Assembly (NCBI RefSeq): GCF_036014215.1
Contig: NZ_CP107921.1
Span: 8,181,501 to 8,245,500, forward strand
Reading direction: 5' to 3'
Source of the DNA: Streptomyces sp. NBC_00440
Lineage (GTDB): Bacteria; Actinomycetota; Actinomycetes; Streptomycetales; Streptomycetaceae
DNA length: 64,000 nt
Shown here: piece by piece, positions 36,800 to 46,709 of the stretch
How positions within the stretch are numbered: position 1 is the stretch's first letter
How the letters are laid out: the number at the start of each line of letters is the position of its first letter
Program-made: the position numbers and the translations under genes
The notes under the pieces: generated by a model
Seen by the model: the letters and a program-made list of their open reading frames with translations, nothing else
Database searches by the model: none
Told to the model about the DNA's origin: nothing

Positions 36800-37493
36800 G
36801 ATGTGATGCCGAACGCCGGTATCGGTCGCCATCGAGGCGTGCCGGCAGTGGCGATACCTTCGAGACCTCGAACCGCTGTGGTGTGGCCTGACCGAAACCG
36901 TTCCGCAGGTCGTGCTGCAGGCCCGGATTCCCCGACGCAGGATCCAGATGCGACTCCACCGACGCATGACCGAGATCGGCGACGCCGCTCTCGCTCTGCG
37001 CGAGTACGCCTGCGGAACTATCACCGGCCAGCACGTCCTGCTCGCCGTACGCGACAACGACGAAGCCCTGCTGGTCGAACGGCTCTCCGCGCACGACGCC
37101 GTACCGGTGCGATTCCGAGTGGGCGAACGCATGGCACTGACGACGACCGGAGTCGGCCTCGTGCTGCTGGCGAACGCGCCGGTCGAAGTCCAGGAGCGTG
37201 CGGTGCGCGACTTCACACCGGGTGACGGCGGAGACGCCATCCACACCGCCGAGGACTTGCGTCGCAGCCTCGCCGAGGTCAGGCGCGGCGACTACGCCGT
37301 GGCGCGACGCGCTGACCCGAGAAGCCCTCGTACGACGGCTGCCGCCCCTGTTCGCGGCAGGGAGGATGTTGTCGCGGCGCTGTCCGTGGTCGCGCCGACC
37401 CCGAAGTTCGATTCGGCGGCGTACGTGCCGGCCGTGCGGGCCACGGACCGCGCGATCTCACGTCAGTTGCAGAGCACCGAGGCCGCTCGGTGA
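36800..37493 (+). pseudogene. IclR-family regulator lacking its DNA-binding domain
   Basis: The effector domain is largely readable: RLHRRMTEIGDAALALREYA, VLLAVRDNDEALLVERLSAH, GERMALTTTGVGLVLLANAP, then VAALSVVAPTPKFD. The N-terminal helix-turn-helix is missing; upstream only broken pieces such as VAIPSRPRT/DTFETSN appear. Between 37.30 and 37.35 kb the sense seems to dip into another frame (RDALTREALV) and back. It should be unable to bind DNA. Confidence 0.65.
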
Positions 37494-37581
37494 GCGGTTT
37501 TGCCGACACCGAACCCATTGACTGTTTGCTATGGCGGGATGCACTCATGGTTGCCATGAGGCGTGATGCCGGAGGAGGAGT

Positions 37582-38199
37582 TCACTCCTTCGGCTCGGGG
37601 AACATGACCGTCATGACGCCCGCGGCGAGGGCAGCCACATCTGTGGCGGGGTCGACCGCCGCCCGCAGACCAAGGCTGCCGCCCAGCGCGCCCAGCACCA
37701 CGACAACCTGCTCCAGGGGCATGGCCGGCTGGATGTGCAGGCGCCGGCAAGCGCCCTCCAGCAAGGCGACGATCTGCTCCTCATGGCGGCGCTGAGCAGC
37801 TACCGAGACGGCCGCGGCATCGGGGTGACGCGTCACCGCCGCCATGAACTCCATGGCGGCGGTGCTCCACCTCGTCGCATCCTGGTCGTCGGTGAAGGCG
37901 CTCGGGATCAGTGCGGCGATCAGCTCCTGCCGACTGGACACCCGGTCCAGGGTTTCGCCGAGCAGCTGCAGATGCGCCTCGGTGTGGGCACCGACGACGG
38001 CCTGCCACAAGCCCTCCTTGCCTCCGAAGTGCTTGTACACGGCGCCTCGCGTGTAGCCGGCCTCCTCGGCGATCTCGTCGACCGTCGCCGCCAGGAACCC
38101 CCGGCGCTGGAGCACCGAGCGGCCCGCCTCCAGCAGCCGCTCGTGCGTGACCTGCTGCTGCTCGGCCCGCGTCAACCTGCCCACCTGACCCACCATCAT
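37582..38199 (-). CDS. TetR/AcrR-family regulator
   Basis: A 205-residue regulator with an N-terminal helix-turn-helix (RRGFLAATVDEIAEEAGY, then TRGAVYKHFGGKEGLWQAV). The helical ligand domain has AAMEFMAAVTRHPDAAAV and a closing VVVVLGALGGSLGLRAAVDP. It diverges from two small membrane-protein genes with an inverted repeat between them; it may repress itself and them. No enzyme gene sits next to it. Confidence 0.92.
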   Translation of the reverse strand: MMVGQVGRLTRAEQQQVTHERLLEAGRSVLQRRGFLAATVDEIAEEAGYTRGAVYKHFGGKEGLWQAVVGAHTEAHLQLLGETLDRVSSRQELIAALIPSAFTDDQDATRWSTAAMEFMAAVTRHPDAAAVSVAAQRRHEEQIVALLEGACRRLHIQPAMPLEQVVVVLGALGGSLGLRAAVDPATDVAALAAGVMTVMFPEPKE

Positions 38200-38201
38200 T
38201 C

Positions 38202-38234
38202 AGTAACAGTAGGTTCCAGAAACGCTACGTTACT
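38202..38234. promoter_or_regulatory. Inverted repeat in the TetR divergent promoter
   Basis: AGTAAC-A-GTAG on the left pairs with CTAC-GTTACT on the right, about 12 nt apart. It lies 3 nt from the TetR start, a usual operator position. Confidence 0.45.
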
Positions 38235-38282
38235 ATAGTGAGGTCGCTCGGCGCTTCGGATAAGGCAGGAGTCGGCCCGGTA

Positions 38283-38525
38283 ATGATCGAGACAGTGGCC
38301 ATCGCGGCGGGAGCCATCGGCGCGCTGACGGTGCTCTGCTGGGTGGTGGACCGTGCACTTGAGCGGGCGATGCGGGACGAGCGGACACGCAAGAACGTAC
38401 GGCCTGCCGAAGAGCCGCCCTTCGACGTCGACCTGGACGCCGGCACGGTGCTGATCCGAGATGACATGAAGGGCGGCGGGGTCAAGGCCATGGGCACGGA
38501 CGGTAAGGCGGCGACGCATGAGTGA
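38283..38525 (+). CDS. Small membrane protein, unknown function
   Basis: An 80-residue protein with one N-terminal membrane helix (VAIAAGAIGALTVLCWVV), a basic patch (ERAMRDERTRKN) and an acidic soluble tail (PPFDVDLDAGTVLIRDDM). The later ATG was chosen because the helix then begins at residue 5; the earlier in-frame start gives an unlikely leader. Its end overlaps the next gene by 8 nt. Not recognised. Confidence 0.6.
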   Translation: MIETVAIAAGAIGALTVLCWVVDRALERAMRDERTRKNVRPAEEPPFDVDLDAGTVLIRDDMKGGGVKAMGTDGKAATHE

Positions 38526-38841
38526 AGTCCTCCCCTGCCTGGTGGTGGCCGGCTGTCTGATCCCGGTGATGGGGTTCTTCACTTGGCTGAAGCGCCTGGT
38601 GCTCCGCCGCGGACTGGCCGGGTCCGCTCTACGCGGCGCGCTGGTCTCCTACGAGGAGTCCACGCGCATCACCTCCCACGAGTCCCACATCGAGATCCGC
38701 GCTCAGGCCGACCGCCAGACACCGGTCGTCACCGACGACCCACGGTGGACCGGCTGTACCGCAGCGGGCCCGAGCGCGGCCCGGACGCGGCGGTCCCGCC
38801 GCCCGGGGAGGCGCCGCCTGCGCCGATGGTTTGGCCGCTAG
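38518..38841 (+). CDS. Small membrane protein, unknown function
   Basis: A 107-residue protein with one N-terminal helix (LPCLVVAGCLIPVMGFFTWL), a middle part ALVSYEESTRITSHESHIEI, and a very basic tail (TRRSRRPGRRRLRRWFGR). The start overlaps the preceding gene, so the two are coupled. The basic tail could reflect a frameshift, because another frame there reads VPPPGEAPPAPMVWPLVAW. Not recognised. Confidence 0.5.
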   Translation: MSEVLPCLVVAGCLIPVMGFFTWLKRLVLRRGLAGSALRGALVSYEESTRITSHESHIEIRAQADRQTPVVTDDPRWTGCTAAGPSAARTRRSRRPGRRRLRRWFGR

Positions 38842-38910
38842 TGGCTTGGCTCAGAGCGTTGACCAGGTAATTCTCACGGCATCCGTCGGGGCTATGGCGA
38901 TACTGGCGTG

Positions 38911-39291
38911 ATGATGATGGATGCTACGAACGCGTTGACTGTGATCAGGGCTCTTCAGACGCAGGGTGTGGAGGTGTGGCTCGGGGACGGCGGCTGGGGA
39001 GTCGATGCTCTCCTCGGCGAGCAGACCCGCCCGCACAAGGATGTCTCGACGGGGAGGGCAACGGCAACTACACGATGGAGAACGGCGAGGTGTGGGTATA
39101 CGAGGCCGCCTGGTTCAGCGGGAACGGAACCCTTCAGGGCGAGCCGGTGCGGTGCCTGACCGCGCAGGGCCAGGCGGCATGTCACACGGGGTACGAGCTC
39201 GATGAGGAGGACCGCCGGGACATGACGGCCTTGCGTGACCGGTTCGGTGTGGACCTGCTACCCGAGCAGGGGTGTCCGTGGCGGACGTAGG
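38911..39291 (+). pseudogene. ANT(2'')-like aminoglycoside nucleotidyltransferase relic
   Basis: The opening VEVWLGDGGWGVDALLGEQT, RPHKD is the start of the nucleotidyltransferase fold seen in ANT(2'')-like enzymes. The frame then breaks near 39.05 kb and the end appears in another frame: MENGEVWVYEAAWFSG, VRCLTAQGQAACHTGYELDE and ALRDRFGVDLLPEQ. The central third, with the second metal Asp, is deleted. A transposase relic abuts its 3' end. Confidence 0.75.
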
Positions 39292-40305
39292 CGTCGATGG
39301 CGGCGTTCTGCTCGCTGTGGCTGCGGTGGTCGGTGCCGTTGAGGGCGAAGTAGCGCAGGGCCGCGAATTCGGACTCGATCCAGTTCAGCCAGGACCCGTA
39401 GGTCGGCAGGAAGACCAGTTCGCTGTCGTGGGCGGCTGCCCAGGCCCGGACGTTGGGGTGCTTGTGCGGGGAGAAGTTGTCCAGCACGACATACAGCTTC
39501 TCTCCGGGCCACCGTGCCCGCAGGGCCTTGAGCAGGCCGAGGAACTCGCGCCAGCGCTTCCTTTCGCGGATGTGGTAGTAGATCTTGCCGGTGGCCAGGT
39601 CGAGGGCCGCGAGCATGTGCATCACCCCGTTGTACCGGTTGTAGGTCGCCCGCAGCCGGCGCGGTGAGCGGACCGGTCCCCATGCCTTGCCCTTGCGGGG
39701 CATCAGGTTCAGCGGCCCGAACTGTCCACACAGACCACCCGCCCGTCGGCCGGCGGGGTGTCGTAGAGAGCCAGGATCCGGTGCATCTTGGCGATGAAGT
39801 CCGGGTCGTTCGAGGACTTCCAGGTGGTCGTCGTCTTCCAGGTGACCTTGCCCTCGCGCAGTATCCGCCGCAGCGTCTCGCGGCTGACCGCGGGGACGAC
39901 CTGCTGCTTGACCAGATGCTCGGCCAGTTTGGCCAGGCTCCACGTGGACAGGCCGGCCAGTCCCCAGTCGGCGGGGGACGTCCGCGCGATCAGGCAGATG
40001 TGCTCGCGCACCCGGCTACTGATCGTCCTGGGGCGTCCCCCGCTCCATTTTGGGTCCGGCGCGTCGAACCCCCGCTCGTTGAACGCATGGATCACATCAC
40101 GCACGTAGTCGGCTCTGACCTGCGTCAACGAGGTGATGTCCGGCACCGACTTGCCCTGAGCGGACATCATCACCACGATCGCCCGCCGCAGCCTCACCGG
40201 ATCCTTCGCCGTCCTACTGATCCGCTGGAGCCGCCGGCCCTCCTCCAGACCAACTGGCCGGACGAACACCTCCGGACGATGCCCCACAACCACCTCCATG
40301 ATCAC
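39275..40305 (-). pseudogene. IS630-family transposase with a one-base deletion, 3'-truncated
   Basis: The N-terminal part is whole (RRLQRISRTAKDPVRLRRAI, WSGGRPRTISSRVREHI, STWSLAKLAEHLV). At the first catalytic site VVCVDSSGR-stop replaces VVCVDEFGP: one G is missing from GACGAGTTC. The other frame continues FGPLNLMPRKGKAW, KLYVVLDNFSPHKHPN (second Asp) and YGSWLNWIESEFAAL (Glu). The end is cut after AIDAYVRHGH, where it meets the nucleotidyltransferase relic. No terminal repeats were found. Confidence 0.85.
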
Positions 40306-40512
40306 GACCCGGAGACAGCCTGCCGCTTCGGCTTCGACGGATCAACTACCCAGCCAAGCAATCGAGACGAGCCACCAGCCACCCGGGCGGCAACTGCGCC
40401 GACGTGCTCCTGCTCGGCGGTCACTGCAGCCATAGGTGCACACTCCCGTGCCGGGACACCTTGCCCCTGGCGGCAGGGGCCACCCCAACCGTGTAGCCGG
40501 CGTGCTCGGTGA

Positions 40513-41859
40513 CTACTTCTCAAGCGCTGCCTGGCTCCGGCGACGTACGTACAGACGGTTGCCCTTCGGGCCGGTCCACTCCAGGCGTACGACGCCGGCC
40601 ACCGCGGCATCGCCTGTGCGGGACGGGTCGGCCCAGTAACCGGCGGCCGGATTGCGGAAGAAGGTCGCCCACAGGTCTCCGTCGCGGTCCGTGAAGAAGT
40701 TGTTGTGCCCGGCGCCCACGCCCGCGGTCCAGCGCTCGGAGTACGGTCCTTCGAAACGGTCGGCGACGGCGACGATCGCGTCGTACTGGTACTGCGTCCG
40801 GCCGGTGCCCGCCTCGTCGTAGGTGTAGCGGGGGCTGCCGTAGGCATCGATCGAGGTACGGTCCCACGCGGCCTGGACCAGGTAGTACTTGCGGCCGTGC
40901 TTGAAGACGTAGGCACCCTCCAGGTACGGCTCCGGTGTGTACGGCTTCTGCTGGAAGGCCGGGAGGTTCGTCGTCGGGACGATGTCCTCCATGTCGTCAC
41001 GGAACTTGGCGTAGAGGTTGTTGTGCAGCACCAGCCATGCGTCGGCTCCTTCCGAGAAGAGGCTGCCGTCGATGTGGTAGTACGCGCCGGGCTTGATGAA
41101 CGGGGGCCCGCCGATGAACGAATCACCGAAGGGCTTTTCGAGGTTGCCTTCGGCGAGGCGGTACGGGCCCGCGACTCCGCCGTCGCTCACCAGCAGGAAT
41201 GAGCCGACCTTCTGGGAGTGGTCGCCCATGCACGCGACGAGGTACCACTTGCCGCGGAAGTAGTGCAGTTCGGGCGCCCACGCCTCACCCCGCTTGCCGA
41301 ACTGGTCGTCGTACCAGTACTCCTGCCACGGGGCGACGACCGTGCGGCCGGGGCGGTTCTCCCCGACGAACTCGGGTGACCACACCTTTCCGCGCTCGGC
41401 GCCGGGCCGGATGCCGGTGGTGTCGGCCAGTTGCCAAGGGCCGTGCAGGGACCGTGCCGTCCACACGAAGATGCCGTCGTTCCAGGGACCGGCCACGGCG
41501 AGGCCGGGTACGCGGGTGGTGCCGGTGGCGACGTAGAGCGCGCGGCCGTCGACGACGAAGCAGTTGACGTAGGCGTCGCGCATCCAGACACGGCCCAACT
41601 CCTTGTCTCTGGGCCGGAGTTCCAGGGGAAGAGTAAAGGAGTTGTCCTCCTGCGGCCACAAGTCCTGGCGGGCGTCCGCGAGTCCGTACGGCTCCGGTTC
41701 GGGCCAGTTCTGCGGGTAGTGAGACGTCGGGTGCGACTGTGTCTGCGCGGGCAGCGCCTCGGCAGTGGCCGTGGGCAGCGCGGCCACTCCCATGGATCCG
41801 GCTATGCCGGTCAGTACGGACCGTCGGCCGATGTGTATTCCGTTCTCGGATCTCTTCAT
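40513..41859 (-). CDS. Tat-exported GH43-like glycoside hydrolase
   Basis: A 448-residue secreted protein. The leader has a twin-arginine signal (IGRRSVLTGIAGSMGVAAL, then PTATAEA). The mature part resembles five-bladed propeller hydrolases of GH43 and relatives: RVWMRDAYVNCFVVDGRALY at the first blade, GKVWSPEFVGE, GEAWAPELHYFRGKWYLVAC, GAYVFKHGRKYYLVQAAWDR and GAGHNNFFTDRDGDLWATFF. The ATG was chosen for an AAAGGGGA ribosome site and the immediate Tat motif. The sulfatase gene lies upstream on the same strand (about 50 nt), so both probably attack one sulfated polysaccharide. The exact substrate is unknown. Confidence 0.8.
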   Translation of the reverse strand: MKRSENGIHIGRRSVLTGIAGSMGVAALPTATAEALPAQTQSHPTSHYPQNWPEPEPYGLADARQDLWPQEDNSFTLPLELRPRDKELGRVWMRDAYVNCFVVDGRALYVATGTTRVPGLAVAGPWNDGIFVWTARSLHGPWQLADTTGIRPGAERGKVWSPEFVGENRPGRTVVAPWQEYWYDDQFGKRGEAWAPELHYFRGKWYLVACMGDHSQKVGSFLLVSDGGVAGPYRLAEGNLEKPFGDSFIGGPPFIKPGAYYHIDGSLFSEGADAWLVLHNNLYAKFRDDMEDIVPTTNLPAFQQKPYTPEPYLEGAYVFKHGRKYYLVQAAWDRTSIDAYGSPRYTYDEAGTGRTQYQYDAIVAVADRFEGPYSERWTAGVGAGHNNFFTDRDGDLWATFFRNPAAGYWADPSRTGDAAVAGVVRLEWTGPKGNRLYVRRRSQAALEK

Positions 41860-41911
41860 CTGGGCTGTCCCCTTTGTCGTCAAGGCTTGCGGCGTGCTGT
41901 CGGCATGTGGT

Positions 41912-43423
41912 TCATGACTGTCCGGCCCCGGAGTGCGCTTCGGGCCCGTCGGATTCGAAGGCGGAAAGCGTGGTGTCGTAGTCCGTCTCCACGTCGTACA
42001 TCGGCGTCATCCAGTGGTAGAAATTGTCGCCACGCTCGCGGAGCAGGTCGTACAGCTGCCGGGTCAGTGCCGTGCGTACGCCGAGTAGTTCCGGGTGGTC
42101 GTGGCGGTTGTGCAGCTCATCGGGGTCGGCATCGAGGTCGTACAGCTCGTTGCAGGACTCGGGGTTGATCACCAGCTTGTGGCTTCTGGTGCGCAACATC
42201 CGCTGCGGGTAGGGGAAGTGGTGACCATGGAACTCGGCGAGATGGTGCTCGTCCCACTGCGGGTGCTCACCGCGTACGAGGGGCAGCAGACTGCGGCTGT
42301 CCACGGCCGGCTCCGTCGCGCTGCCCGCCAGGTCGAGAATGGTGGCGGTGCAGTCGGTGAGGGAGACGAACTCCTCGCGCACCTGGCCCTGCGGGGCGCC
42401 TGGGACCTTCAGCAGCCCGGGGATGCGGTAGATGTCCTCGTACATGGCCGGCCCCTTGTCGTGCAGCCGGTGGGCGCCGGTGAACTCGCCGTGGTCGGCG
42501 GTGAAGAAGACCGCCGTCCGGTCGTCGAGCCCGAGTTCGCGCATGGCGTCGAGGATGCGCCCGATCTGCTCGTCGACGAGCGTCACGTAGCCCCAGTAGA
42601 CGGCGACCAGCTTCCTTGACTCCTCCAGCGCCATGGTGTCGAAGGCCCACAGCTTGCTGTAGTTCTGCTGGACGGCCGGTTTCGCCGCGAAGGTCTCGCC
42701 CACGGAGGCGGGCAGTTCGACCAGCCCGGGGTCGTACATGTCGTAGTAAGCGTCCGGGAGGATGTACGGCAGATGCGGGCCGAAGAAGTGGGTGGCCAGG
42801 AAGAACGGCGCCCCGTCACCGTGGTCCTCCTGCGCGGCGAAGCGATGGAGCATCTCGATGGTGCGCGTGGCGAGGTAGTACTCGAAGGTGGCTTCGACCG
42901 GCTGGTGGAGGCGGGCGGCAAGGAGGTTTCCCGGGCTGCCGTTGGGCGTGGTGCCCCGCACCGGATCCGTAATGCGGTACGGGGGCAGGCCGTTCTCCGT
43001 CAGGTACGCGAGGTAGTCGGGGTGGTCCACGGGGTTGTGCCAGCCGGCCAGGTCGGGGCCCTCGAAGCCGTAGTCGGCGGCGGTGCGCTGCACGCCGCCG
43101 TGCCACTTGCCGAGCAGGCCGAGGTTGTAGCCCTCGGCACGAAGCTGCTCGGAGAAGGTGAACTGGCCGTCGGAGAGATCCTCAAGATAGCCGACGTTAC
43201 GCTCGTAGTTGGCCAGCAGCTTGTGCCGGAACGGAGCCGCCCCGGTGAGCAGACTGGCGCGCGCCGGGGTGCAGATCGCGGTAGGAGTGTAGAAGCTGTC
43301 GAACCGTGTTCCCTCGTCCGCGAGCCGGTCGAGGTTCGGGGTGCGCGTGTGCGGATTGCCGTACGCGCCCAGGGTGTCCACCCGGTGTTGGTCGGTCATC
43401 AGGAAGAGCATGTTGCGGCGCAC
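41912..43423 (-). CDS. Type I (formylglycine) sulfatase
   Basis: A 503-residue sulfatase of the alkaline-phosphatase fold. The maturation motif is CTPAR (C51-R55) in TAICTPARASLLTG, so Cys51 should be converted to formylglycine. Metal and active-site residues include FLMTDQHR (Asp11), GLLGKWHGG, and FFTADHGEFTGAH. The end has LRTRSHKLVINPES and ELYDLDADPDELHN, usual for the family. The GTG start has GAAAGG before it; the longer in-frame start adds a basic leader without signal features. No export signal is seen, so it may act in the cytoplasm on an imported sulfated sugar. Confidence 0.92.
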   Translation of the reverse strand: MRRNMLFLMTDQHRVDTLGAYGNPHTRTPNLDRLADEGTRFDSFYTPTAICTPARASLLTGAAPFRHKLLANYERNVGYLEDLSDGQFTFSEQLRAEGYNLGLLGKWHGGVQRTAADYGFEGPDLAGWHNPVDHPDYLAYLTENGLPPYRITDPVRGTTPNGSPGNLLAARLHQPVEATFEYYLATRTIEMLHRFAAQEDHGDGAPFFLATHFFGPHLPYILPDAYYDMYDPGLVELPASVGETFAAKPAVQQNYSKLWAFDTMALEESRKLVAVYWGYVTLVDEQIGRILDAMRELGLDDRTAVFFTADHGEFTGAHRLHDKGPAMYEDIYRIPGLLKVPGAPQGQVREEFVSLTDCTATILDLAGSATEPAVDSRSLLPLVRGEHPQWDEHHLAEFHGHHFPYPQRMLRTRSHKLVINPESCNELYDLDADPDELHNRHDHPELLGVRTALTRQLYDLLRERGDNFYHWMTPMYDVETDYDTTLSAFESDGPEAHSGAGQS

Positions 43424-43755
43424 GGAGGGCCTTTCGGGTCGGTCCGGCTCGCGCGTCGGCCGGGACGGGCGGACGCATCGGAGACGCCGGAATTTCGGGC
43501 ACGCCGCCTTGACGCCTCGACAGATGCCGCTTCGGGATGGCTGATTCGGCATCCGGTGCGTGCTCGACGGTGCCGTGCGACGCATGTTCCGGCCCGGCGA
43601 TGATTTAAGTCAAGAGGGTGGACGCAAATCGTACGGGGGACCCTGCCGAGGAAAGCATCCACTGTTTCGCGTTGCCGAAAAGCCGCCCGGCGGGGTGCCG
43701 GGCGCGTCTGCACCGTACATGTCGGCAGGTCAGGGTGGGCCCGTTGCGGCAGCTG

Positions 43756-43784
43756 TTGACACATAGCCTTCATGTGAACAATTT
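43756..43784 (+). promoter_or_regulatory. Promoter of the ROK regulator/importer operon
   Basis: TTGACA and CAATTT are separated by 17 nt. A CACAT-7 nt-ATGTG inverted repeat lies inside the spacer and could be the regulator's own operator. The rest of the about 400-nt region between the sulfatase and this gene shows no gene. Confidence 0.5.
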
Positions 43785-43819
43785 GTTTCGGCTTATTGAC
43801 GAAAATACTCGGCACTCAC

Positions 43820-45013
43820 ATGCTGTCCTGCATGCACGAACACGACGGTCCGCTGACGCGCCTGCGCCGCAGCCATGAGCAAGCGGTTCTTGGGCTGCTC
43901 CGCAGGCACGGCCCTTTGAGCCGCGCAGAGTTGGGCGATCGCAGCGGGCTGTCCCGCACCACGCTTCACGACATCCTCGCCGGGCTGGTGGGCAATGGCT
44001 CCGTGGTCACCGGCACACCACACGTCGAGGTTCGCAAGCGCGGGCGGCCGGTCGAGAAACTCAGCCTCAACCCGGCGGCGGGGGAGGCGGTCGGCATCGA
44101 CTTCGCGCGCCGCTCCGTGCACGTCGCGGCCGTCAACTTCGCCCATGAGGTGGTCGGTTCGGCGAGCGAGGCGCATGCCGCAGACCTGTCCTGGCCCGAA
44201 CGGGTCGATATCGCCGTACGTCTCCTCGCCGCGTCGGCGACCGTCCAGCTCGACGCACTCAGCGCGATCGGCGTCGGCGTGGTCGGACCGATCACCGACC
44301 CCGGCAGCGGAAACGCCCGTGCGCAGGGCATCGACGGCCTGCCGGACCTGCTGCGCAAGCAGTTCGGTGTGCCGGTGCTCCTGGACAACAACACCCGCCT
44401 CGCGGCGCTCGCCGAGGCGGTGTGGGGTGCGGCGGCGGACAGCAGCGACGTGCTCTACCTGCGGTTGTCACACGGCGTCGGCGGCGGACTGGTCGTGGGC
44501 GGCGCGCTGCACCGCGGCCGTAACGGCCTGTCCGGCGAGTTCGGGCACATCACCGTGGACCCGGCCGGCAGACCGTGCGACTGCGGCGGGACGGGGTGTC
44601 TGGAGACCCGTGCCTCGCTCGACGCGGTTCTGCACCGCTACCGCGAAGCCGGCGGCCGGGCCAAAGGCATCGCCGGGCTCCTCGACGCCGCCGCTGCCGG
44701 CGAACCGTCCGCCCTGAAGGCGCTGGAGCGCGTCGGCGACGACGTCGGCGGGGTGCTGGCCGCGGTCTGCCAGGCCGTTGGCCCGGGCGTCATCGTCATC
44801 GGCGGCGAGCTGGCGGAAGCAGGCCGCGCGCTGCTCGCGCCGGTCGAACGAGCCCTGCGGCAGCACCTGATGCCGATGGCCCGCCCATACGTGGACGTAC
44901 GGCGCGCGACGCTCGGCGACGCGGGCAGCGCGCTGGGCGGCATCGCCCTCGTTCTTCATGAATCCCCCCTGCTTTCCCACTACCCGCAGCCCGTCCCCGA
45001 GGAGAACGCGTGA
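43820..45013 (+). CDS. ROK-family transcriptional regulator
   Basis: A 397-residue ROK repressor. The N-terminal winged helix is [20 protein letters not shown], then [13 protein letters not shown]. The sugar-kinase-like domain has [35 protein letters not shown], and the ROK zinc motif [10 protein letters not shown] with its upstream His ([10 protein letters not shown]). An ATG 12 nt further in and a TTG 24 nt upstream are alternative starts. It precedes the importer genes by 19 nt and faces the sulfatase/GH43 pair, so it probably links both halves of the locus to an inducer sugar. Confidence 0.9.
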   Translation: MLSCMHEHDGPLTRLRRSHEQAVLGLLRRHGPLSRAELGDRSGLSRTTLHDILAGLVGNGSVVTGTPHVEVRKRGRPVEKLSLNPAAGEAVGIDFARRSVHVAAVNFAHEVVGSASEAHAADLSWPERVDIAVRLLAASATVQLDALSAIGVGVVGPITDPGSGNARAQGIDGLPDLLRKQFGVPVLLDNNTRLAALAEAVWGAAADSSDVLYLRLSHGVGGGLVVGGALHRGRNGLSGEFGHITVDPAGRPCDCGGTGCLETRASLDAVLHRYREAGGRAKGIAGLLDAAAAGEPSALKALERVGDDVGGVLAAVCQAVGPGVIVIGGELAEAGRALLAPVERALRQHLMPMARPYVDVRRATLGDAGSALGGIALVLHESPLLSHYPQPVPEENA

Positions 45014-45032
45014 AGCCACCAGCGAGGAACCC

Positions 45033-45845
45033 ATGGCTGTGATCGCTCCTGTCGAGAAGTCCGCCGCCGAAGGGCGGCAGCCGCAACCGCGCCGTACCCG
45101 GCACCGGCCCCTGCTCCTCAACGTCGTCGCGGTGGCCGCAGGCATTGCGGTCTGGGCCGTCGTGGCCGCCCTGGGGCTGGTCGAGAACCTGCCCGCGCCG
45201 ACGGGGGTGGCGGAGAAGGCCGGCGCCATGATCTCCGACGGCACCCTCGCATCCGATACGTTCGCCAGCCTGCGCCGGGTCTTCCTCGGCTACGCCCTCG
45301 GCGTGGCGGTGGCCATCCCGGTCGGCTTCCTCATGGGCTGGTACCCCATCGCGCGCGCCCTGATCGAGCCGTACATCCAGTTCTTCCGCACCATTCCGCC
45401 GCTCGCGCTCATTCCGCTGGCGGTCGTACTGCTGGGAATCGGCGAGGTGCCGAAGATCGCCGTGATCTTCCTGGCCTCGTTCATGTCCTGCGTCCTCTCC
45501 TCCTTCCAGGGCGTCATCGACGTCGACAGGACACTCATCAACGCGGCCCGGGTGCTCGGCGCCTCGGACCGCACCATCTTCGCCAAGGTGGTCGTCCCGG
45601 CCTCCACTCCGTTCATCCTGGTCGGCATGCGGATCGGCCTCGGCGCGTCCTGGGCCACCGTGGTCGCCGCCGAACTCATCGGCGCGCAAGAGGGGTTGGG
45701 ATACCGGATGCAGAAGGCGTCCACCTGGTTCGACATGGACGCGGTCTTCGTGTCCCTGATCACGATCGGCGTACTCGGGCTCGTCATGGACCGGCTGCTG
45801 CTGCTGGCCGAGCGACGTCTCACCGGCTGGCAGGAGCGACGATGA
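45033..45845 (+). CDS. Sulfonate/taurine-type ABC transporter permease
   Basis: A 270-residue permease of the SsuC/TauC type. The first helix is at about 28-48 ([20 protein letters not shown]), four or five more follow ([40 protein letters not shown]). The ATPase-contact loop is [20 protein letters not shown]. The ATG has a GCGAGGA site. The ATPase start overlaps its stop by 4 nt. Relatives import organic sulfonates or sulfate esters, which suits a locus with a sulfatase. Confidence 0.9.
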   Translation: MAVIAPVEKSAAEGRQPQPRRTRHRPLLLNVVAVAAGIAVWAVVAALGLVENLPAPTGVAEKAGAMISDGTLASDTFASLRRVFLGYALGVAVAIPVGFLMGWYPIARALIEPYIQFFRTIPPLALIPLAVVLLGIGEVPKIAVIFLASFMSCVLSSFQGVIDVDRTLINAARVLGASDRTIFAKVVVPASTPFILVGMRIGLGASWATVVAAELIGAQEGLGYRMQKASTWFDMDAVFVSLITIGVLGLVMDRLLLLAERRLTGWQERR

Positions 45846-46621
45846 ACAGTAAGATCACCTTCCGTGACGTGGTAAAGACCTTCCCGTTGAAGGGCGCGTC
45901 CTTCACCGCGCTCGGCGGGGTGAGCCTGGACATCGCGGACCAGGAGTTCGTCACAGTCGTGGGGCCGTCCGGCTGTGGCAAGTCCACCCTGATGAGCATG
46001 GCCGCAGGGCTGCAGGAGCCCGACTCGGGCAGTGTCCTGGTCGACGGGACCCCGGTGTCAGGGCCGGGCCCCGAGCGGGGGGTGATCTTCCAGCAGTACG
46101 CCCTCTTCCCCTGGCTGACCGTGCGGCAGAACGTGGAGTTCGGGCTCAAGATCGCCTCGGTGCCCGCCGCCGAGCGGCACCGGCGCACCGAGCAGGCCAT
46201 CAGCCTCGTCGGTCTGAACGAGTTCGCCGAGGCCCTGCCCAAGACGCTCTCCGGAGGCATGAAACAGCGCTGTGCCATCGCCCGTGCGTACGCGGTCGAT
46301 CCCCAAGTGCTGCTGATGGACGAGCCGTTCGGGGCGCTCGATGCCCTGACCCGGGTGCAGCTGCAGGACCAGCTGCTGCAGACCTGGAGCCAGGAGAAGC
46401 GCACCGTGCTGTTCATCACCCACGACGTGGACGAGGCCGTCTACCTCGCCAGCCGGGTCGTCGTCATGGCCGCAAGGCCCGGCCGCATCCATCGCGTCAT
46501 CGACGTGGATCTGCCCTATCCCCGTACCGAGGAAATCCGGCTCTCGCCGGAGTTCCTGCATATCCGCAACAGGGTGTGGACCGCCGTGTACCACCAGGAA
46601 GCCCCGCCCCGGGCGGCCTGA
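45842..46621 (+). CDS. Sulfonate/taurine-type ABC transporter ATPase
   Basis: A 259-residue ATPase of the SsuB/TauB type. Walker A is GPSGCGKST (about 41-49), then [14 protein letters not shown] with the Q-loop, the signature [15 protein letters not shown], Walker [13 protein letters not shown], and the switch [12 protein letters not shown]. The short C-terminal end ([14 protein letters not shown]) is usual for the group. Coupled to the permease by an ATGA overlap; the binding-protein gene follows after about 90 nt. Confidence 0.93.
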   Translation: MNSKITFRDVVKTFPLKGASFTALGGVSLDIADQEFVTVVGPSGCGKSTLMSMAAGLQEPDSGSVLVDGTPVSGPGPERGVIFQQYALFPWLTVRQNVEFGLKIASVPAAERHRRTEQAISLVGLNEFAEALPKTLSGGMKQRCAIARAYAVDPQVLLMDEPFGALDALTRVQLQDQLLQTWSQEKRTVLFITHDVDEAVYLASRVVVMAARPGRIHRVIDVDLPYPRTEEIRLSPEFLHIRNRVWTAVYHQEAPPRAA

Positions 46622-46709
46622 CTCGTCATCCCAGGGCCCGCGCCCTGAACCTCCGTACCAGGAACTTCGCAGAATCGACCGGCGCACCACCCCGAGAGGA
46701 AACTTCCGC

